64,000 bases of DNA, from assembly GCF_027257845.1 (NCBI RefSeq), contig NZ_JAPVOT010000001.1:248001-312000 (forward strand), in the 5' to 3' direction. This document shows, in pieces, positions 44,539 through 54,381 of the stretch. The notes beneath the pieces were generated by a model. The model did not search any database and was not told where the DNA came from. It worked only from the letters and a program-made list of their open reading frames with translations. This stretch comes from Alteromonas sp. BMJM2. GTDB taxonomy: Bacteria; Pseudomonadota; Gammaproteobacteria; Enterobacterales; Alteromonadaceae. How positions within the stretch are numbered: position 1 is the first letter of the stretch; each line of letters begins with the position of its first letter. Position numbers and translations under genes: made by a program.

Positions 44539-46638
44539 ATGCAGTTATCCGGCTATCTTCCGCGGTTCGATAAGAATCAGTTGCAAAACTTCACCAGTGG
44601 CTTAGGTGCCCCGGTAGTTTTGCTTGCCATTATGGGCATGGTTATTCTACCCATGCCCCCCTTTTTATTAGACGTGCTGTTCAGCTTCAATATTGCGCTG
44701 TCTCTGGTCATTATCTTAGTGGCGGTTTTAACGAAGAAGCCTGTCGATTTCGGTATTTTTCCACTTGTATTGCTTATCGCTACTGTACTGCGCCTCGCTT
44801 TGAACGTAGCTTCCACGCGGGTTGTGTTGTTGTACGGCCATGAAGGCGGCGACGCAGCGGGTAAGGTTATTGAAGCCTTTGGTGCAGTGGTTATTGGTGG
44901 TAACTACGCGGTGGGTATCGTGGTATTTGCTATCTTACTGATTATCAATTTTAAAGTAGTTACCGCCGGTGCGGGTCGAATCTCTGAGGTAAACGCTCGC
45001 TTTACCCTTGATGCAATGCCTGGAAAACAAATGGCCATAGACGCCGATTTAAACGCAGGATATATCGACCAAGACCAAGCCCGGGAGCGCCGTGAAGAAA
45101 TAACCGCAGAAGCAGATTTTTACGGTTCTATGGACGGTGCGTCAAAGTTTGTTAAAGGCGATGCAGTAGCGGGCCTGTTTATTATGCTGATCAACATCGT
45201 CGGAGGCCTGTTTATTGGCATGATTCAATACGACTTGTCATTTGGCAATGCTATTGAAATATATACACTGCTAACCATCGGTGATGGGTTAGTTGCTCAA
45301 ATACCTTCACTGCTGTTGTCAGTCGCCACAGCAATCATCGTAACTCGTGAAAATGAGTCTCAAGAAATGGGTAAAGAGATTCGCGGGCAGCTAGGTAACA
45401 ACCAAGCGCTGTATATCGCGGCAGGCGTGTTGTTTGTTATGGGCATCATTCCTGGAATGCCCCACGTTGCATTTCTAGGTTTTTCTTTTCTTATTGCAGG
45501 TGTTGCTTATTTTCAAACCCAAAATGCCAAGAAGAAAGCTGCAGAACCACAAGTGCCAGACACACTTTCAAGAGACGAGTCTGTTGCGCCAGAGGTGAAA
45601 GAGCTTGGGTGGGACGATGTGCAGCAAGTAGACACAATCGGTCTTGAAGTGGGTTATCGCCTAATACCATTAGTTGATAAGTCCCAAGGGGGCGAGCTAT
45701 TGACTCGTATTAAAGGGGTACGTAAAAAGCTGTCTCAAGAGTTAGGTTTTCTCATTCCCCCAGTTCATATTCGCGATAACCTTGACTTAGAGCCAAATAC
45801 ATACACCATTGCCATGCTTGGCGTTACCATTGGCGATTCAGTAATAAGCCATGATGAAGAGCTAGCAATTAACCCAGGGCAAGTATTCGGTAAGTTGGAG
45901 GGAAGGGCAACAAAAGATCCTGCCTTCGGTCTTGATGCGGTATGGATTAAACCGAACAAGCGAGAGCACGCACAAACACTTGGCTACACCGTAGTAGACG
46001 CTGCAACGGTAGTGGCGACTCACCTCAGTCAGCTGCTGACTAATAATGCTTATCAGCTCTTAGGCCATGAAGAGGCGCAGCAGCTTCTCGATATGTTAGC
46101 AAAGCAGCATCCTAAACTGGTCGAGGGGTTAGTGCCTGACATACTCCCCCTTAGTACGGTAGTAAAGATACTGCAAACGCTATTGTTTGAAGGTGTGCCA
46201 ATTCGTGACATGCGAACTATCGTTCAAACGTTAAGTGAATATGGAACCCGCAGCCAAGACCCAGATGTGTTGGTATCGGCGGTGCGAATTGCCCTTAAGC
46301 GCCTAATAGTTCAAGAAATTACCCAAGGTTCTAAAGAGATACCTGTCATAACCTTGGCGCCAGAGTTGGAACAGATGTTGCACCAGTCACTTCAAGCAGG
46401 TGGCGAAGATGGCGCTGGTATTGAACCAGGCTTGGCAGATAAGTTGCAAAAATCACTGCAACAGGCCAGTCAGCAGCAAGAACTTGAAGGAGAGCCCGCG
46501 GTGCTTCTTACTTCAGGAATGCTAAGACCGGTGCTATCACGCTTCCTTAAGTATTCTGTTGTTGGGTTACATGTGCTTTCTTATCAAGAAGTACCCGATG
46601 ACAAGCAGATAAAAATAGTCAGTTCGGTCGGTCAATAA
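44539..46638 (+). CDS. flhA: flagellar export gate protein FlhA
   Basis: Large proton-channel component of the export gate; its cytoplasmic domain docks chaperone-substrate complexes. 699 residues: eight membrane segments in the N-terminal half, the FHIPEP-type conserved loop (MPGKQMAIDADLNAGYIDQDQARERREEITAEADFYGSMDGASKFVKGDAVAG), and a C-terminal cytoplasmic domain beginning near residue 350. Normal length. Confidence 0.97.
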   Translation: MQLSGYLPRFDKNQLQNFTSGLGAPVVLLAIMGMVILPMPPFLLDVLFSFNIALSLVIILVAVLTKKPVDFGIFPLVLLIATVLRLALNVASTRVVLLYGHEGGDAAGKVIEAFGAVVIGGNYAVGIVVFAILLIINFKVVTAGAGRISEVNARFTLDAMPGKQMAIDADLNAGYIDQDQARERREEITAEADFYGSMDGASKFVKGDAVAGLFIMLINIVGGLFIGMIQYDLSFGNAIEIYTLLTIGDGLVAQIPSLLLSVATAIIVTRENESQEMGKEIRGQLGNNQALYIAAGVLFVMGIIPGMPHVAFLGFSFLIAGVAYFQTQNAKKKAAEPQVPDTLSRDESVAPEVKELGWDDVQQVDTIGLEVGYRLIPLVDKSQGGELLTRIKGVRKKLSQELGFLIPPVHIRDNLDLEPNTYTIAMLGVTIGDSVISHDEELAINPGQVFGKLEGRATKDPAFGLDAVWIKPNKREHAQTLGYTVVDAATVVATHLSQLLTNNAYQLLGHEEAQQLLDMLAKQHPKLVEGLVPDILPLSTVVKILQTLLFEGVPIRDMRTIVQTLSEYGTRSQDPDVLVSAVRIALKRLIVQEITQGSKEIPVITLAPELEQMLHQSLQAGGEDGAGIEPGLADKLQKSLQQASQQQELEGEPAVLLTSGMLRPVLSRFLKYSVVGLHVLSYQEVPDDKQIKIVSSVGQ

Positions 46639-46667
46639 TCTGACGCTGGGTGAGTGGAGAGATTGCA

Positions 46668-48095
46668 ATGAAAATAAGACGATTTTTTGGCAAAGATATG
46701 CGCGAGGCGTTAAGCCAAGTAAAGGCTGAATTAGGTAGCGATGCGGTTATCATGTCAAATCGCAAAGTGGCTGATGGCATCGAACTCGTTGCAGCGTATG
46801 ACAAAGAGCCAGAAGTTAAGCTAAATATTAACAAACCTTCCGGTGCTTCTTCGGCACAAGTGTCTTCTAAGCAAAATCCTACACCGAGTCTTAGTGAGAT
46901 CATTGGCGATGATGGTCCAGACAGCCTAAAGGCGTTGCTAGAAAAGCAACATGGCGCGGCGCAAGGCGCTTCAGCAGGTGTCACGCAACCGACGTCTGCA
47001 AATGCGCAACATGCCAATGATATTGCATCCCATCTTAATTTCTCTGACGCATTCATTGACGAAGTCGAAGCACAGCAACCCGTTGACAGACGTACGGGCC
47101 CGAAAGAGTATCATACACACAGCGAAACCTTTCCCTCTCATCAAGCGTCTAGCATTGAAGAAGCTCCAGCCGCGCAGTCGGGTGAGTTAGCACAGATAAA
47201 AGAAGAACTAGCGTCGTTGCGAGATGTGCTTCAGCATCAAGTGGCCGATTTGATGGAGGCAAAGCAAACCCGTCAAAAACCCGTTCATCAGTACCTGATA
47301 ACGCGTTTAATCGATATGGGCCTGAGTAAATCACTATCTAAGCAGCTTATTAGTTATACGCCAGCACATTACAACGAAAGAGATGCATGGGTTTATCTTC
47401 TTAACCTATTGGCTAATCGATTAAATGTGACAGGTAACGATATACTTACTGCGCAAGGTGCTGTTGCATTAGTCGGTCCTACCGGGACGGGTAAAACAAC
47501 CACAGTGGCAAAATTAGCCGCTCGGTATGCGCAAAAGTATGGTGCAGATTCAGTGGCAATGATTACCATCGATACTTATCGTATTGCCGCGTACGAGCAG
47601 TTGGCAACTTACGGTAAAATAATTGGTTGTACGGTGAGAAAAGCGCAATCAAGTGAAGAACTTTCAGATTTATTGTTCCAACTTCGCCATAAACGACTAG
47701 TATTGATTGATACGGCTGGATTTAGTCAACGAGATAGTCGATTAATTAAGCAAATAAAGCATTTCGACAATGGTCAGATGCCCGTAGTGAAAAAATATTT
47801 GGTCGCGCAGGCTAATACACAATATCCTGCATTACAGCGAATAATCAAAGCTTATGACGACATCGAGTTAAGTGGTTGTATTTTCACTAAGTTAGATGAG
47901 TGCTATTCTTTAGGAGAGGTGCTCAGTGCGGCAGTCGAGTATCAGTTACCGGTTAGCTATGTCACCGACGGTCAGAAAGTACCTGAAGACATTAAGATTG
48001 CAGAAGCGAAATCTTTAGTTTCCGCTGCTGCAAAGCTTTATAAAAAATATGGTTTGGATCATACTAGTAGCAACAGCGATATTAAAACAGCATAG
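46668..48095 (+). CDS. flhF: SRP-like GTPase FlhF
   Basis: Determines polar placement of the flagellum. 475 residues: N-terminal basic segment (MKIRRFFGKDMREALSQVKAELG), a variable middle with a Gln-rich helix, and a C-terminal SRP-type GTPase with the P-loop GPTGTGKTT (270-278), IDTYRIAAYEQ, and LIDTAGFSQRD. I use ATG at 46668 (GGAG eight bases upstream); a GTG at 46650 would add six residues. The flhG start follows by five bases. With polar flhG and parC/parP this window holds the complete polar-landmark set. Confidence 0.95.
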   Translation: MKIRRFFGKDMREALSQVKAELGSDAVIMSNRKVADGIELVAAYDKEPEVKLNINKPSGASSAQVSSKQNPTPSLSEIIGDDGPDSLKALLEKQHGAAQGASAGVTQPTSANAQHANDIASHLNFSDAFIDEVEAQQPVDRRTGPKEYHTHSETFPSHQASSIEEAPAAQSGELAQIKEELASLRDVLQHQVADLMEAKQTRQKPVHQYLITRLIDMGLSKSLSKQLISYTPAHYNERDAWVYLLNLLANRLNVTGNDILTAQGAVALVGPTGTGKTTTVAKLAARYAQKYGADSVAMITIDTYRIAAYEQLATYGKIIGCTVRKAQSSEELSDLLFQLRHKRLVLIDTAGFSQRDSRLIKQIKHFDNGQMPVVKKYLVAQANTQYPALQRIIKAYDDIELSGCIFTKLDECYSLGEVLSAAVEYQLPVSYVTDGQKVPEDIKIAEAKSLVSAAAKLYKKYGLDHTSSNSDIKTA

Positions 48096-48100
48096 TTATT

Positions 48101-48967
48101 ATGATTGACGACCAAGCGAGTAGCTTAAGAAAAATGAAGCAATCACGGTTAATCAAGGTTATCGCCGTCACCGGAGGCAAAGGTGGCGTAGGTAAAACAA
48201 ACATTACGCTTAACACGGCAATCGCTATGGCTAAGCAAGGTAAACGTGTGATGGTTCTAGACGCCGATTTAGGGCTGGCAAACGTAGATGTGATGTTGGG
48301 CCTTCGCGTTGAAAAGAATTTATCTCATGTTTTGTCTGGTGAGTGCACGTTAGACGATGTACTCGTTACTGGTCCCCACGGTATTAAAATTGCGCCAGCA
48401 ACATCGGGAACCCAGTCGATGGCAGAGCTTTCACCAACTCAGCATGCGGGTCTAATACGCGCTTTTAGTGAGCTTCGTTCGCCCATTGATGTGTTGCTCG
48501 TCGATACTGCAGCGGGTATTTCCGACATGGTGCTTAGTTTTGCAAAAGCTTCTCAAGACATTATGGTTGTAGTGTGCGACGAGCCTACATCACTTACCGA
48601 TGCTTATGCGCTGATAAAATTACTTAATCGAGAACACGGCGTGTTTCGCTTTAAAATAGTTGCGAACATGGTTCGGGACGTACGTGAAGGCCAAGAACTT
48701 TTTAGTAAACTAAGTAAAGTGACAGGGCGCTTCTTAGATGTTGCGCTAGAATTAGTTGCAACAATTCCGTTTGATGAGAATATTCGTCGCGCAGTAAGAA
48801 AGCAAACTGCTATAGTCGATGCCTATCCAGGCTCACCTGCTGCTGTTGCGATAAGTCAGCTAGCAAATAGAGCGGCATCATGGCCAATACCGGCTCAGCC
48901 AGGTGGTCATTTAGAGTTTTTCATTGAACAATTAATTGCAGAAAAAGCAGTAGGGAATCAGCGTTGA
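48101..48967 (+). CDS. flhG: MinD-like ATPase FlhG (FleN)
   Basis: Limits flagellar number, usually to one per pole, by antagonising FlhF and FlrA. 288 residues with the deviant Walker A KGGVGKT (27-33), LVDTAAGISDM (Walker B region) and the C-terminal amphipathic membrane helix region. The N-terminal MIDDQASSLRKMKQSR extension precedes the Walker motif, where FleN carries the activation helix that binds FlrA/FlhF. Overlaps fliA at 48964-48967. Confidence 0.95.
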   Translation: MIDDQASSLRKMKQSRLIKVIAVTGGKGGVGKTNITLNTAIAMAKQGKRVMVLDADLGLANVDVMLGLRVEKNLSHVLSGECTLDDVLVTGPHGIKIAPATSGTQSMAELSPTQHAGLIRAFSELRSPIDVLLVDTAAGISDMVLSFAKASQDIMVVVCDEPTSLTDAYALIKLLNREHGVFRFKIVANMVRDVREGQELFSKLSKVTGRFLDVALELVATIPFDENIRRAVRKQTAIVDAYPGSPAAVAISQLANRAASWPIPAQPGGHLEFFIEQLIAEKAVGNQR

Positions 48968-49695
48968 ATAGTAAGGCGGCAGCTTATCAACAACAAACTG
49001 ATAAGTCGCAACTAGTAGAGCGACACGCGCCTCTGGTGAAGCGCATAGCACATCATTTGATGGCGAGACTTCCTGCCAGTGTGCTAGTTGACGACTTAAT
49101 TCAGTCTGGAATGATTGGACTACTAGAGGCCGCTCGAAACTTTGACGGTTCGAAAGGCGCAAGCTTTGAAACCTTCGCGGGTATTCGCATTCGCGGTGCT
49201 ATGTTAGACGAAATTCGCAAAGGCGACTGGACGCCCCGTTCTGTGCATAGAAACGGACGTGCAATTACAGACGCCATCTCACGTGTAGAGAGCGAAACAG
49301 GAAGAGATGCAAGAGATGTTGATATTGCTGCTAAGCTAAACGTAAGCTTGCAGGATTATCATCAAATGCTCAATGAGGTAAATGCAGGCAAATTAGTCGG
49401 GATTGAAGATTTAGGTGTTTCAGAGGACGTTATTACTACTGAGCAGAGCCGAGGTAGTGACGCACCCCTTGAAGACCTCATGCAAGGGGCATTTCAAAAG
49501 TCACTTGCGCAAGCAATCACCACTTTACCAGAGCGAGAAGCGATCGTGCTTTCTTTGTACTATGATGAAGAATTGAACCTAAGAGAAATCGGTGAAGTTC
49601 TTGATGTAAGTGAATCGAGAGTGAGTCAAATTCACAGTCAGGCCATGTTAAAACTCAAATCTCGAATGAAGTCGTGGCAGGCTGACGAAGAATAG
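48964..49695 (+). CDS. fliA: flagellar sigma factor FliA (sigma-28)
   Basis: Directs late flagellar genes including flagellin and chemotaxis genes. 243 residues with sigma region 2 ([45 protein letters not shown], about 45-88), region 3 and region 4 ([40 protein letters not shown]). Start is TTG at 48964 overlapping the flhG stop, with AGGGA seven bases upstream. Normal length. Confidence 0.95.
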   Translation: MNSKAAAYQQQTDKSQLVERHAPLVKRIAHHLMARLPASVLVDDLIQSGMIGLLEAARNFDGSKGASFETFAGIRIRGAMLDEIRKGDWTPRSVHRNGRAITDAISRVESETGRDARDVDIAAKLNVSLQDYHQMLNEVNAGKLVGIEDLGVSEDVITTEQSRGSDAPLEDLMQGAFQKSLAQAITTLPEREAIVLSLYYDEELNLREIGEVLDVSESRVSQIHSQAMLKLKSRMKSWQADEE

Positions 49696-49730
49696 AAATT
49701 AAAACAATTAACCCCTCACTGGAGGCTATT

Positions 49731-50114
49731 TTGGATAAGAGCATGAAGATTCTCGTGGTCGATGATTTTTCTACCATGAGACGTATCATTAAAAACCTAT
49801 TAAAAGATTTGGGTTTCGCAAACATCCAGGAAGCGGACGACGGAAACACGGCGTTACCTATGCTACAGCAGGGTGATTTCGATTTCGTTGTAACTGACTG
49901 GAACATGCCAGGCATGCAGGGCATCGATTTGCTTAGAGCAATTCGTGCCGATGACAAACTGAAGCACTTGCCGGTACTAATGGTAACGGCTGAAGCGAAA
50001 AAAGAGCAAATCGTTGCCGCTGCGCAAGCAGGCGTAAATGGCTATGTAGTTAAGCCATTTACTGCAGCTACATTGAAAGAAAAGCTAGATAAAATATTCG
50101 AACGTTTAGGTTGA
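49731..50114 (+). CDS. cheY: chemotaxis response regulator CheY
   Basis: Phosphorylated by CheA, it binds FliM to change motor rotation. 127 residues; DD at 11-12, D56 (phosphorylated) in [14 protein letters not shown]86 in MVTAEAK and a conserved Lys near 108. Start is TTG at 49731 with GGAGG five bases upstream; ATG at 49743 would remove four residues and is too far from that site. First gene of the chemotaxis block. Confidence 0.95.
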   Translation: MDKSMKILVVDDFSTMRRIIKNLLKDLGFANIQEADDGNTALPMLQQGDFDFVVTDWNMPGMQGIDLLRAIRADDKLKHLPVLMVTAEAKKEQIVAAAQAGVNGYVVKPFTAATLKEKLDKIFERLG

Positions 50115-50148
50115 TCCAGACGCTCACCAGAGAAACGAGGTTTACTGG

Positions 50149-50904
50149 ATGACAACGAAAACAAACGTTCCATTTTCACTAGAAGAAGCTAGGCAACTCG
50201 TTGTTTATCTTGAAGCTGGTGATAATGCATCGGCAAATGCGCTATTTGAAGCCGCGTCAATGAAAGAAAATGTAGAGCTTTTCGCTGAGGTGGGAAAGCT
50301 AACGCGCCAACTTCACGACGCGCTAAACAATTTTCAAATAGACGATCGCATAAAGAATTTAGCGACAGATGATATTCCCGATGCGCAAACTCGCCTAACT
50401 TACGTTATTGAAGAAACTGAGAAAGCAGCTAACACTACCATGGATGCAGTAGAGGCGAGTATGCCTATAGCTGAACTGCTAGCTTCTCGCATAGACAGAG
50501 TGATGCCTGAGTGGAAAAAGCTCATGACTCGCCAGATTGAAGTGGGTGAATTCAAGGTTTTATGTAAAGACTTAGACGAATTGTTAGAAGATGGTGCTTC
50601 GCAGTCAGCTAAACTGACACAATTGCTAACTGAAGTATTAATGGCGCAAGGTTACCAAGACCTAACAGGTCAGGTTATCCGCCGCGTTATCGACTTAGTA
50701 AAAGAAGTTGAAGAGAGCTTAGTCAACATGCTTACCATGTTTGGCGAGCGAGATGGTTCAGAACAAGCTAAACCATTGAGCCCTGAGGCCGATAAGGCTG
50801 AAGGTGTTAAAGCAGAGGGGCCGATTCTTGACGCAGAAACGCGTGATGATGTTGTATCGGGCCAAGATGATGTTGATGATCTTCTGTCGAGCTTAGGTTT
50901 TTAG
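50149..50904 (+). CDS. cheZ: CheY-P phosphatase CheZ
   Basis: Removes phosphate from CheY. 251 residues, helical, with the active-site block MAQGYQDLTGQVIRRVI, where the glutamine of QDLTGQ is the catalytic residue in the family, and a C-terminal tail ending in DDVDDLLSSLGF, the CheY-binding peptide. A 12-base gap precedes cheA. Confidence 0.93.
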   Translation: MTTKTNVPFSLEEARQLVVYLEAGDNASANALFEAASMKENVELFAEVGKLTRQLHDALNNFQIDDRIKNLATDDIPDAQTRLTYVIEETEKAANTTMDAVEASMPIAELLASRIDRVMPEWKKLMTRQIEVGEFKVLCKDLDELLEDGASQSAKLTQLLTEVLMAQGYQDLTGQVIRRVIDLVKEVEESLVNMLTMFGERDGSEQAKPLSPEADKAEGVKAEGPILDAETRDDVVSGQDDVDDLLSSLGF

Positions 50905-50916
50905 GGGAGCGGGCGC

Positions 50917-53187
50917 ATGTCGTTTGATGTTGACGAGGAAATACTACAGGACTTTCTAGTTGAAGCTGGAGAGATACTTGAACAATTACAAGAACAGCTC
51001 GTTGATCTTGAGAACAATCCTGAAGATGCGAATTTGCTTAACGCAATTTTTCGCGGATATCATACTGTTAAAGGCGGGGCGGGTTTTTTATCGCTTACCG
51101 AGTTAGTAGAAATTTGTCATGGCGCAGAAAACGTTTTTGACGTCATGCGAAACGGCCAGCGTACGCTTACGCCGGAACTAATGGATATTATTTTACAGGC
51201 TACCGACGTAGTGGTAGATATGTTTGAAAGGGTAAAATCCCAAGAACCATTAGAACCTGCCGACGCCAAACTTGTAGATACCTTGCACAAGTTGAGCAAA
51301 CCAGAGTCGCCTGACGAAAATATTTTCGACGTTGATGAAACAGCCTCAAGTGCGCAACCCGAAATTACCTCTGAACCCGAACTTGAATTCGACTTTGTAG
51401 ACGAAGCACCTGCACCGGCAAGCTCTAGTGGCGATATTGATGAAATCAGTGAAGATGAATTCGAGGCATTACTCGATGAACTTCACGGGTCCTCTGCTCC
51501 TGGACAATCTGCGCCAGCTAATCCTCCTACCGACACTAAAAGCGAAGTGAAAGCTCCAACTTCGTCTAGCGTTAATGCTTCGTCGGGCAATGGCGATGAT
51601 ATTACTGACGATGAGTTCGAAGCGCTTCTTGATGACCTTCATGGTAAGGGCAAGTTCAGCGCTGCAGAAGAAAGTGCTGCACCCATTAAGCCTGCTGCAC
51701 AAGCAGCTGCCCCCTCCGGTGATGAAGAAATTACTGATGATGAATTTGAAGCGTTGCTAGACCAACTTCACGGTTCAGGGCAAGGTCCAACCGTTCAAAG
51801 CGCCTCAGCGACCAAAGCACCAGAGCCTAACGTTGATAAAGCGGCGACTGAAGCTATTCAAAAAGCAAAGCAGTCTGTCCCAGCAGCGGCTAAAGCTACA
51901 CCTGCTGCGACAACGCCTAGCAATAAGCCCCCAGCGGCCAATAAGGCAGCACCTGTAGCGTCAGCCAGTAAAGATACAGGCAAGAAAGACGAGAAAAAAG
52001 CTGCGCCCAGCTCGCCGCCAGCTGAAACCACCGTTCGTGTTGATACTAAACGCTTAGATCAAATCATGAATATGGTGGGCGAACTGGTACTCGTTCGCAA
52101 TAGATTAATAAGTCTTGGTATAAACACCAATGATGAGAGCATGTCTAAGGCGATAGCTAATTTAGATGTGGTTACCGGTGACCTACAGGGCGCGGTAATG
52201 AAAACTCGGATGCAGCCTATTAAGAAAGTATTCGGCCGTTTCCCGAGAGTTGTACGTGACCTAGCGCGAAGCCTCAAAAAAGAGATTACCCTGGAGCTTG
52301 AAGGCGAAGAAACAGATTTAGATAAAAACTTGGTGGAAGCACTTGCCGATCCATTGGTTCACTTAGTAAGAAACTCCGTTGATCACGGTGTTGAAATGCC
52401 AGATGACCGAGCAGCATCTGGCAAGCCAAGAATGGGAACGGTTACGCTGTCTGCATCGCAAGAAGGCGACCACATTTTACTGACCATCGAAGATGATGGT
52501 AAGGGCATGGACCCTGAGAAATTAAAAGAAATTGCTATCAGTCGCGGCGTACTAGACGCCGACGCTGCAGCGCGAATGTCAGACGTTGAAGCATTCAATC
52601 TTATCTTTGCACCAGGCTTCTCTACGAAAACAGAAATTAGCGATATTTCTGGTCGTGGTGTTGGCATGGACGTAGTGAAAACCAAGATAAATCAGCTAAA
52701 CGGCACGGTGAATATTGATTCTCAGCTTGGTAAGGGCACTCGGTTAGAGATAAAAGTTCCACTTACCCTAGCTATTCTGCCGACACTGATGATTATCATT
52801 GGTAAGCAAACTTTCGCATTACCTCTAGGCTCTGTCAGTGAAATAATTAACATGGACATCAAAAAAACCAATACGGTTGATGGACAGTTAACAATGATAG
52901 TTCGCTCTAAAGCCATACCGTTATTTTTCCTAGGCGACTGGCTAATAAGAGGGCCTAAGTCTATAGAGAGAGAGAAGGGACATGTGGTCGTGGTGCAAGT
53001 GGGTACCCGACAAGTTGGTTTTGTGGTCGATGCATTAATAGGGCAAGAAGAAGTGGTGATCAAGCCCTTGGATGCGCTTTTACAGGGCACTCCCGGAATG
53101 GCAGGCGCAACAATAACCTCTGACGGTGGTATTGCGTTGATTTTAGATATTCCAAGCCTTCTGAAGCGGTATGCTCGTAAGCCATAA
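50917..53187 (+). CDS. cheA: chemotaxis histidine kinase CheA
   Basis: Kinase of the polar chemoreceptor array. 756 residues: HPt domain with phospho-accepting H49 (GYHTVKGGAGF), a long central acidic/Pro-Ala linker, dimerisation domain (RLDQIMNMVGELVLVRNRL), HATPase domain (DHGVEMPDDRA, GKGMDPEKL, GRGVGMDVVK) and a CheW-like C-terminal domain. The linker carries three near-identical copies of a 13-residue [ED]DEFEALLD.LHG block at residues 179, 231 and 274. No clear P2 domain sits between HPt and dimerisation domain; the repeats occupy its place. The window also encodes ParC and ParP, which control polar array position in Vibrio. Confidence 0.96.
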   Translation: MSFDVDEEILQDFLVEAGEILEQLQEQLVDLENNPEDANLLNAIFRGYHTVKGGAGFLSLTELVEICHGAENVFDVMRNGQRTLTPELMDIILQATDVVVDMFERVKSQEPLEPADAKLVDTLHKLSKPESPDENIFDVDETASSAQPEITSEPELEFDFVDEAPAPASSSGDIDEISEDEFEALLDELHGSSAPGQSAPANPPTDTKSEVKAPTSSSVNASSGNGDDITDDEFEALLDDLHGKGKFSAAEESAAPIKPAAQAAAPSGDEEITDDEFEALLDQLHGSGQGPTVQSASATKAPEPNVDKAATEAIQKAKQSVPAAAKATPAATTPSNKPPAANKAAPVASASKDTGKKDEKKAAPSSPPAETTVRVDTKRLDQIMNMVGELVLVRNRLISLGINTNDESMSKAIANLDVVTGDLQGAVMKTRMQPIKKVFGRFPRVVRDLARSLKKEITLELEGEETDLDKNLVEALADPLVHLVRNSVDHGVEMPDDRAASGKPRMGTVTLSASQEGDHILLTIEDDGKGMDPEKLKEIAISRGVLDADAAARMSDVEAFNLIFAPGFSTKTEISDISGRGVGMDVVKTKINQLNGTVNIDSQLGKGTRLEIKVPLTLAILPTLMIIIGKQTFALPLGSVSEIINMDIKKTNTVDGQLTMIVRSKAIPLFFLGDWLIRGPKSIEREKGHVVVVQVGTRQVGFVVDALIGQEEVVIKPLDALLQGTPGMAGATITSDGGIALILDIPSLLKRYARKP

Positions 53188-53221
53188 TAAGCTGGCTTAC
53201 AAACAATAGGAAAAGTAATCC

Positions 53222-54352
53222 ATGGTCTTTAAAGTCCTGGTCGTGGACGACTCAACGTTCTATCGTCGTCGAGTGAAAGAAATTCTCGACGAGGATAGAG
53301 AGTTAGAGGTTGTAGGAGAAGCTAGAAACGGAAGAGATGCCCTTGATAAAATTAAAGAGCTATCTCCGGATGTCATTACGATGGATGTTGAAATGCCCGT
53401 TATGGACGGTATTTCGGCGGTTAAAGCCATTATGGAAACCAAGCCCATCCCTATTTTGATGTTTTCATCACTCACCCATCATGGGGCACAGGCTACGTTA
53501 GATGCATTAGAGGCAGGGGCACTCGATTTTCTACCGAAAAAATTTGAAGATATAGCGCAAGATAGAAAAGATGCGACGAGACTACTGTGCACCAAAGTTC
53601 GTTTGATTGCGCGCAGAGGTATAGGGCTGAAAAGACCCACGTTTAGGTCGGAGGAAACCCGAAGATTACCACCTAACGCACCTAAACAAGCGTTTTTTAA
53701 AACGTCAAGTTTGCTTTCTGGTCACAAAGACGGGGCTAAGCAGCCCACGGTATCTTCTGTTAAAGCAACGGGCAAACGCTATAAATGCCTTGCCATTGGT
53801 GCTTCAACGGGGGGCCCGGTAGCGTTACAAAAAGTGCTAATGCCTTTACCTTCAGATTTTCCGTACCCAATCATTTTAGTTCAGCATATGCCCGGTACTT
53901 TCACTACTGCTTTTGCCCAGCGGTTAGATGCTAACTGTAAAATAAGCGTGAAAGAAGCTGAGCACGGGGACACGTTAATGCCCGGTCATGCCTACTTGGC
54001 ACCAGGCGGTAGGCAGATGCTGATCGAGACTGTGGGCGGGCAAAGGAAGATTGCTATTGTCGATGCTAGCAGTGCAGACAAAGTCAATTACAAGCCAAGT
54101 GTTGATCTTACCTTTAGTTCGCTGGAGCGAGCGTTTTCCGGTGATGTTTTAGGAATAATTCTCACTGGAATGGGAGCCGATGGTCGCGAAGGTTGTAGAA
54201 AGTTAAAAGAAAAAGGCGCTACAATTTGGGCCCAGGACCAAGACTCTTGCGTGGTTTACGGTATGCCTCAAGCGGTTGCCGTGGCAAATATATCGACGCA
54301 GAATATTAATGTTGATGATATGAGTAACTGCATTCTCACCGAAATGCTTTAG
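53222..54352 (+). CDS. cheB: chemotaxis methylesterase CheB
   Basis: Demethylates chemoreceptors for adaptation. 376 residues: receiver domain with D55 (VITMDVEMPVMDG), a linker, and the methylesterase domain with triad S195 (GASTGGP), H222 (VQHMPGTF) and D320 (TGMGADG). It matches the CheB reading at every landmark. 34 bases after cheA; 29 bases before parC. Confidence 0.95.
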   Translation: MVFKVLVVDDSTFYRRRVKEILDEDRELEVVGEARNGRDALDKIKELSPDVITMDVEMPVMDGISAVKAIMETKPIPILMFSSLTHHGAQATLDALEAGALDFLPKKFEDIAQDRKDATRLLCTKVRLIARRGIGLKRPTFRSEETRRLPPNAPKQAFFKTSSLLSGHKDGAKQPTVSSVKATGKRYKCLAIGASTGGPVALQKVLMPLPSDFPYPIILVQHMPGTFTTAFAQRLDANCKISVKEAEHGDTLMPGHAYLAPGGRQMLIETVGGQRKIAIVDASSADKVNYKPSVDLTFSSLERAFSGDVLGIILTGMGADGREGCRKLKEKGATIWAQDQDSCVVYGMPQAVAVANISTQNINVDDMSNCILTEML

Positions 54353-54381
54353 TGTGTTAATCGGGTAGTGGATTTTATGTC

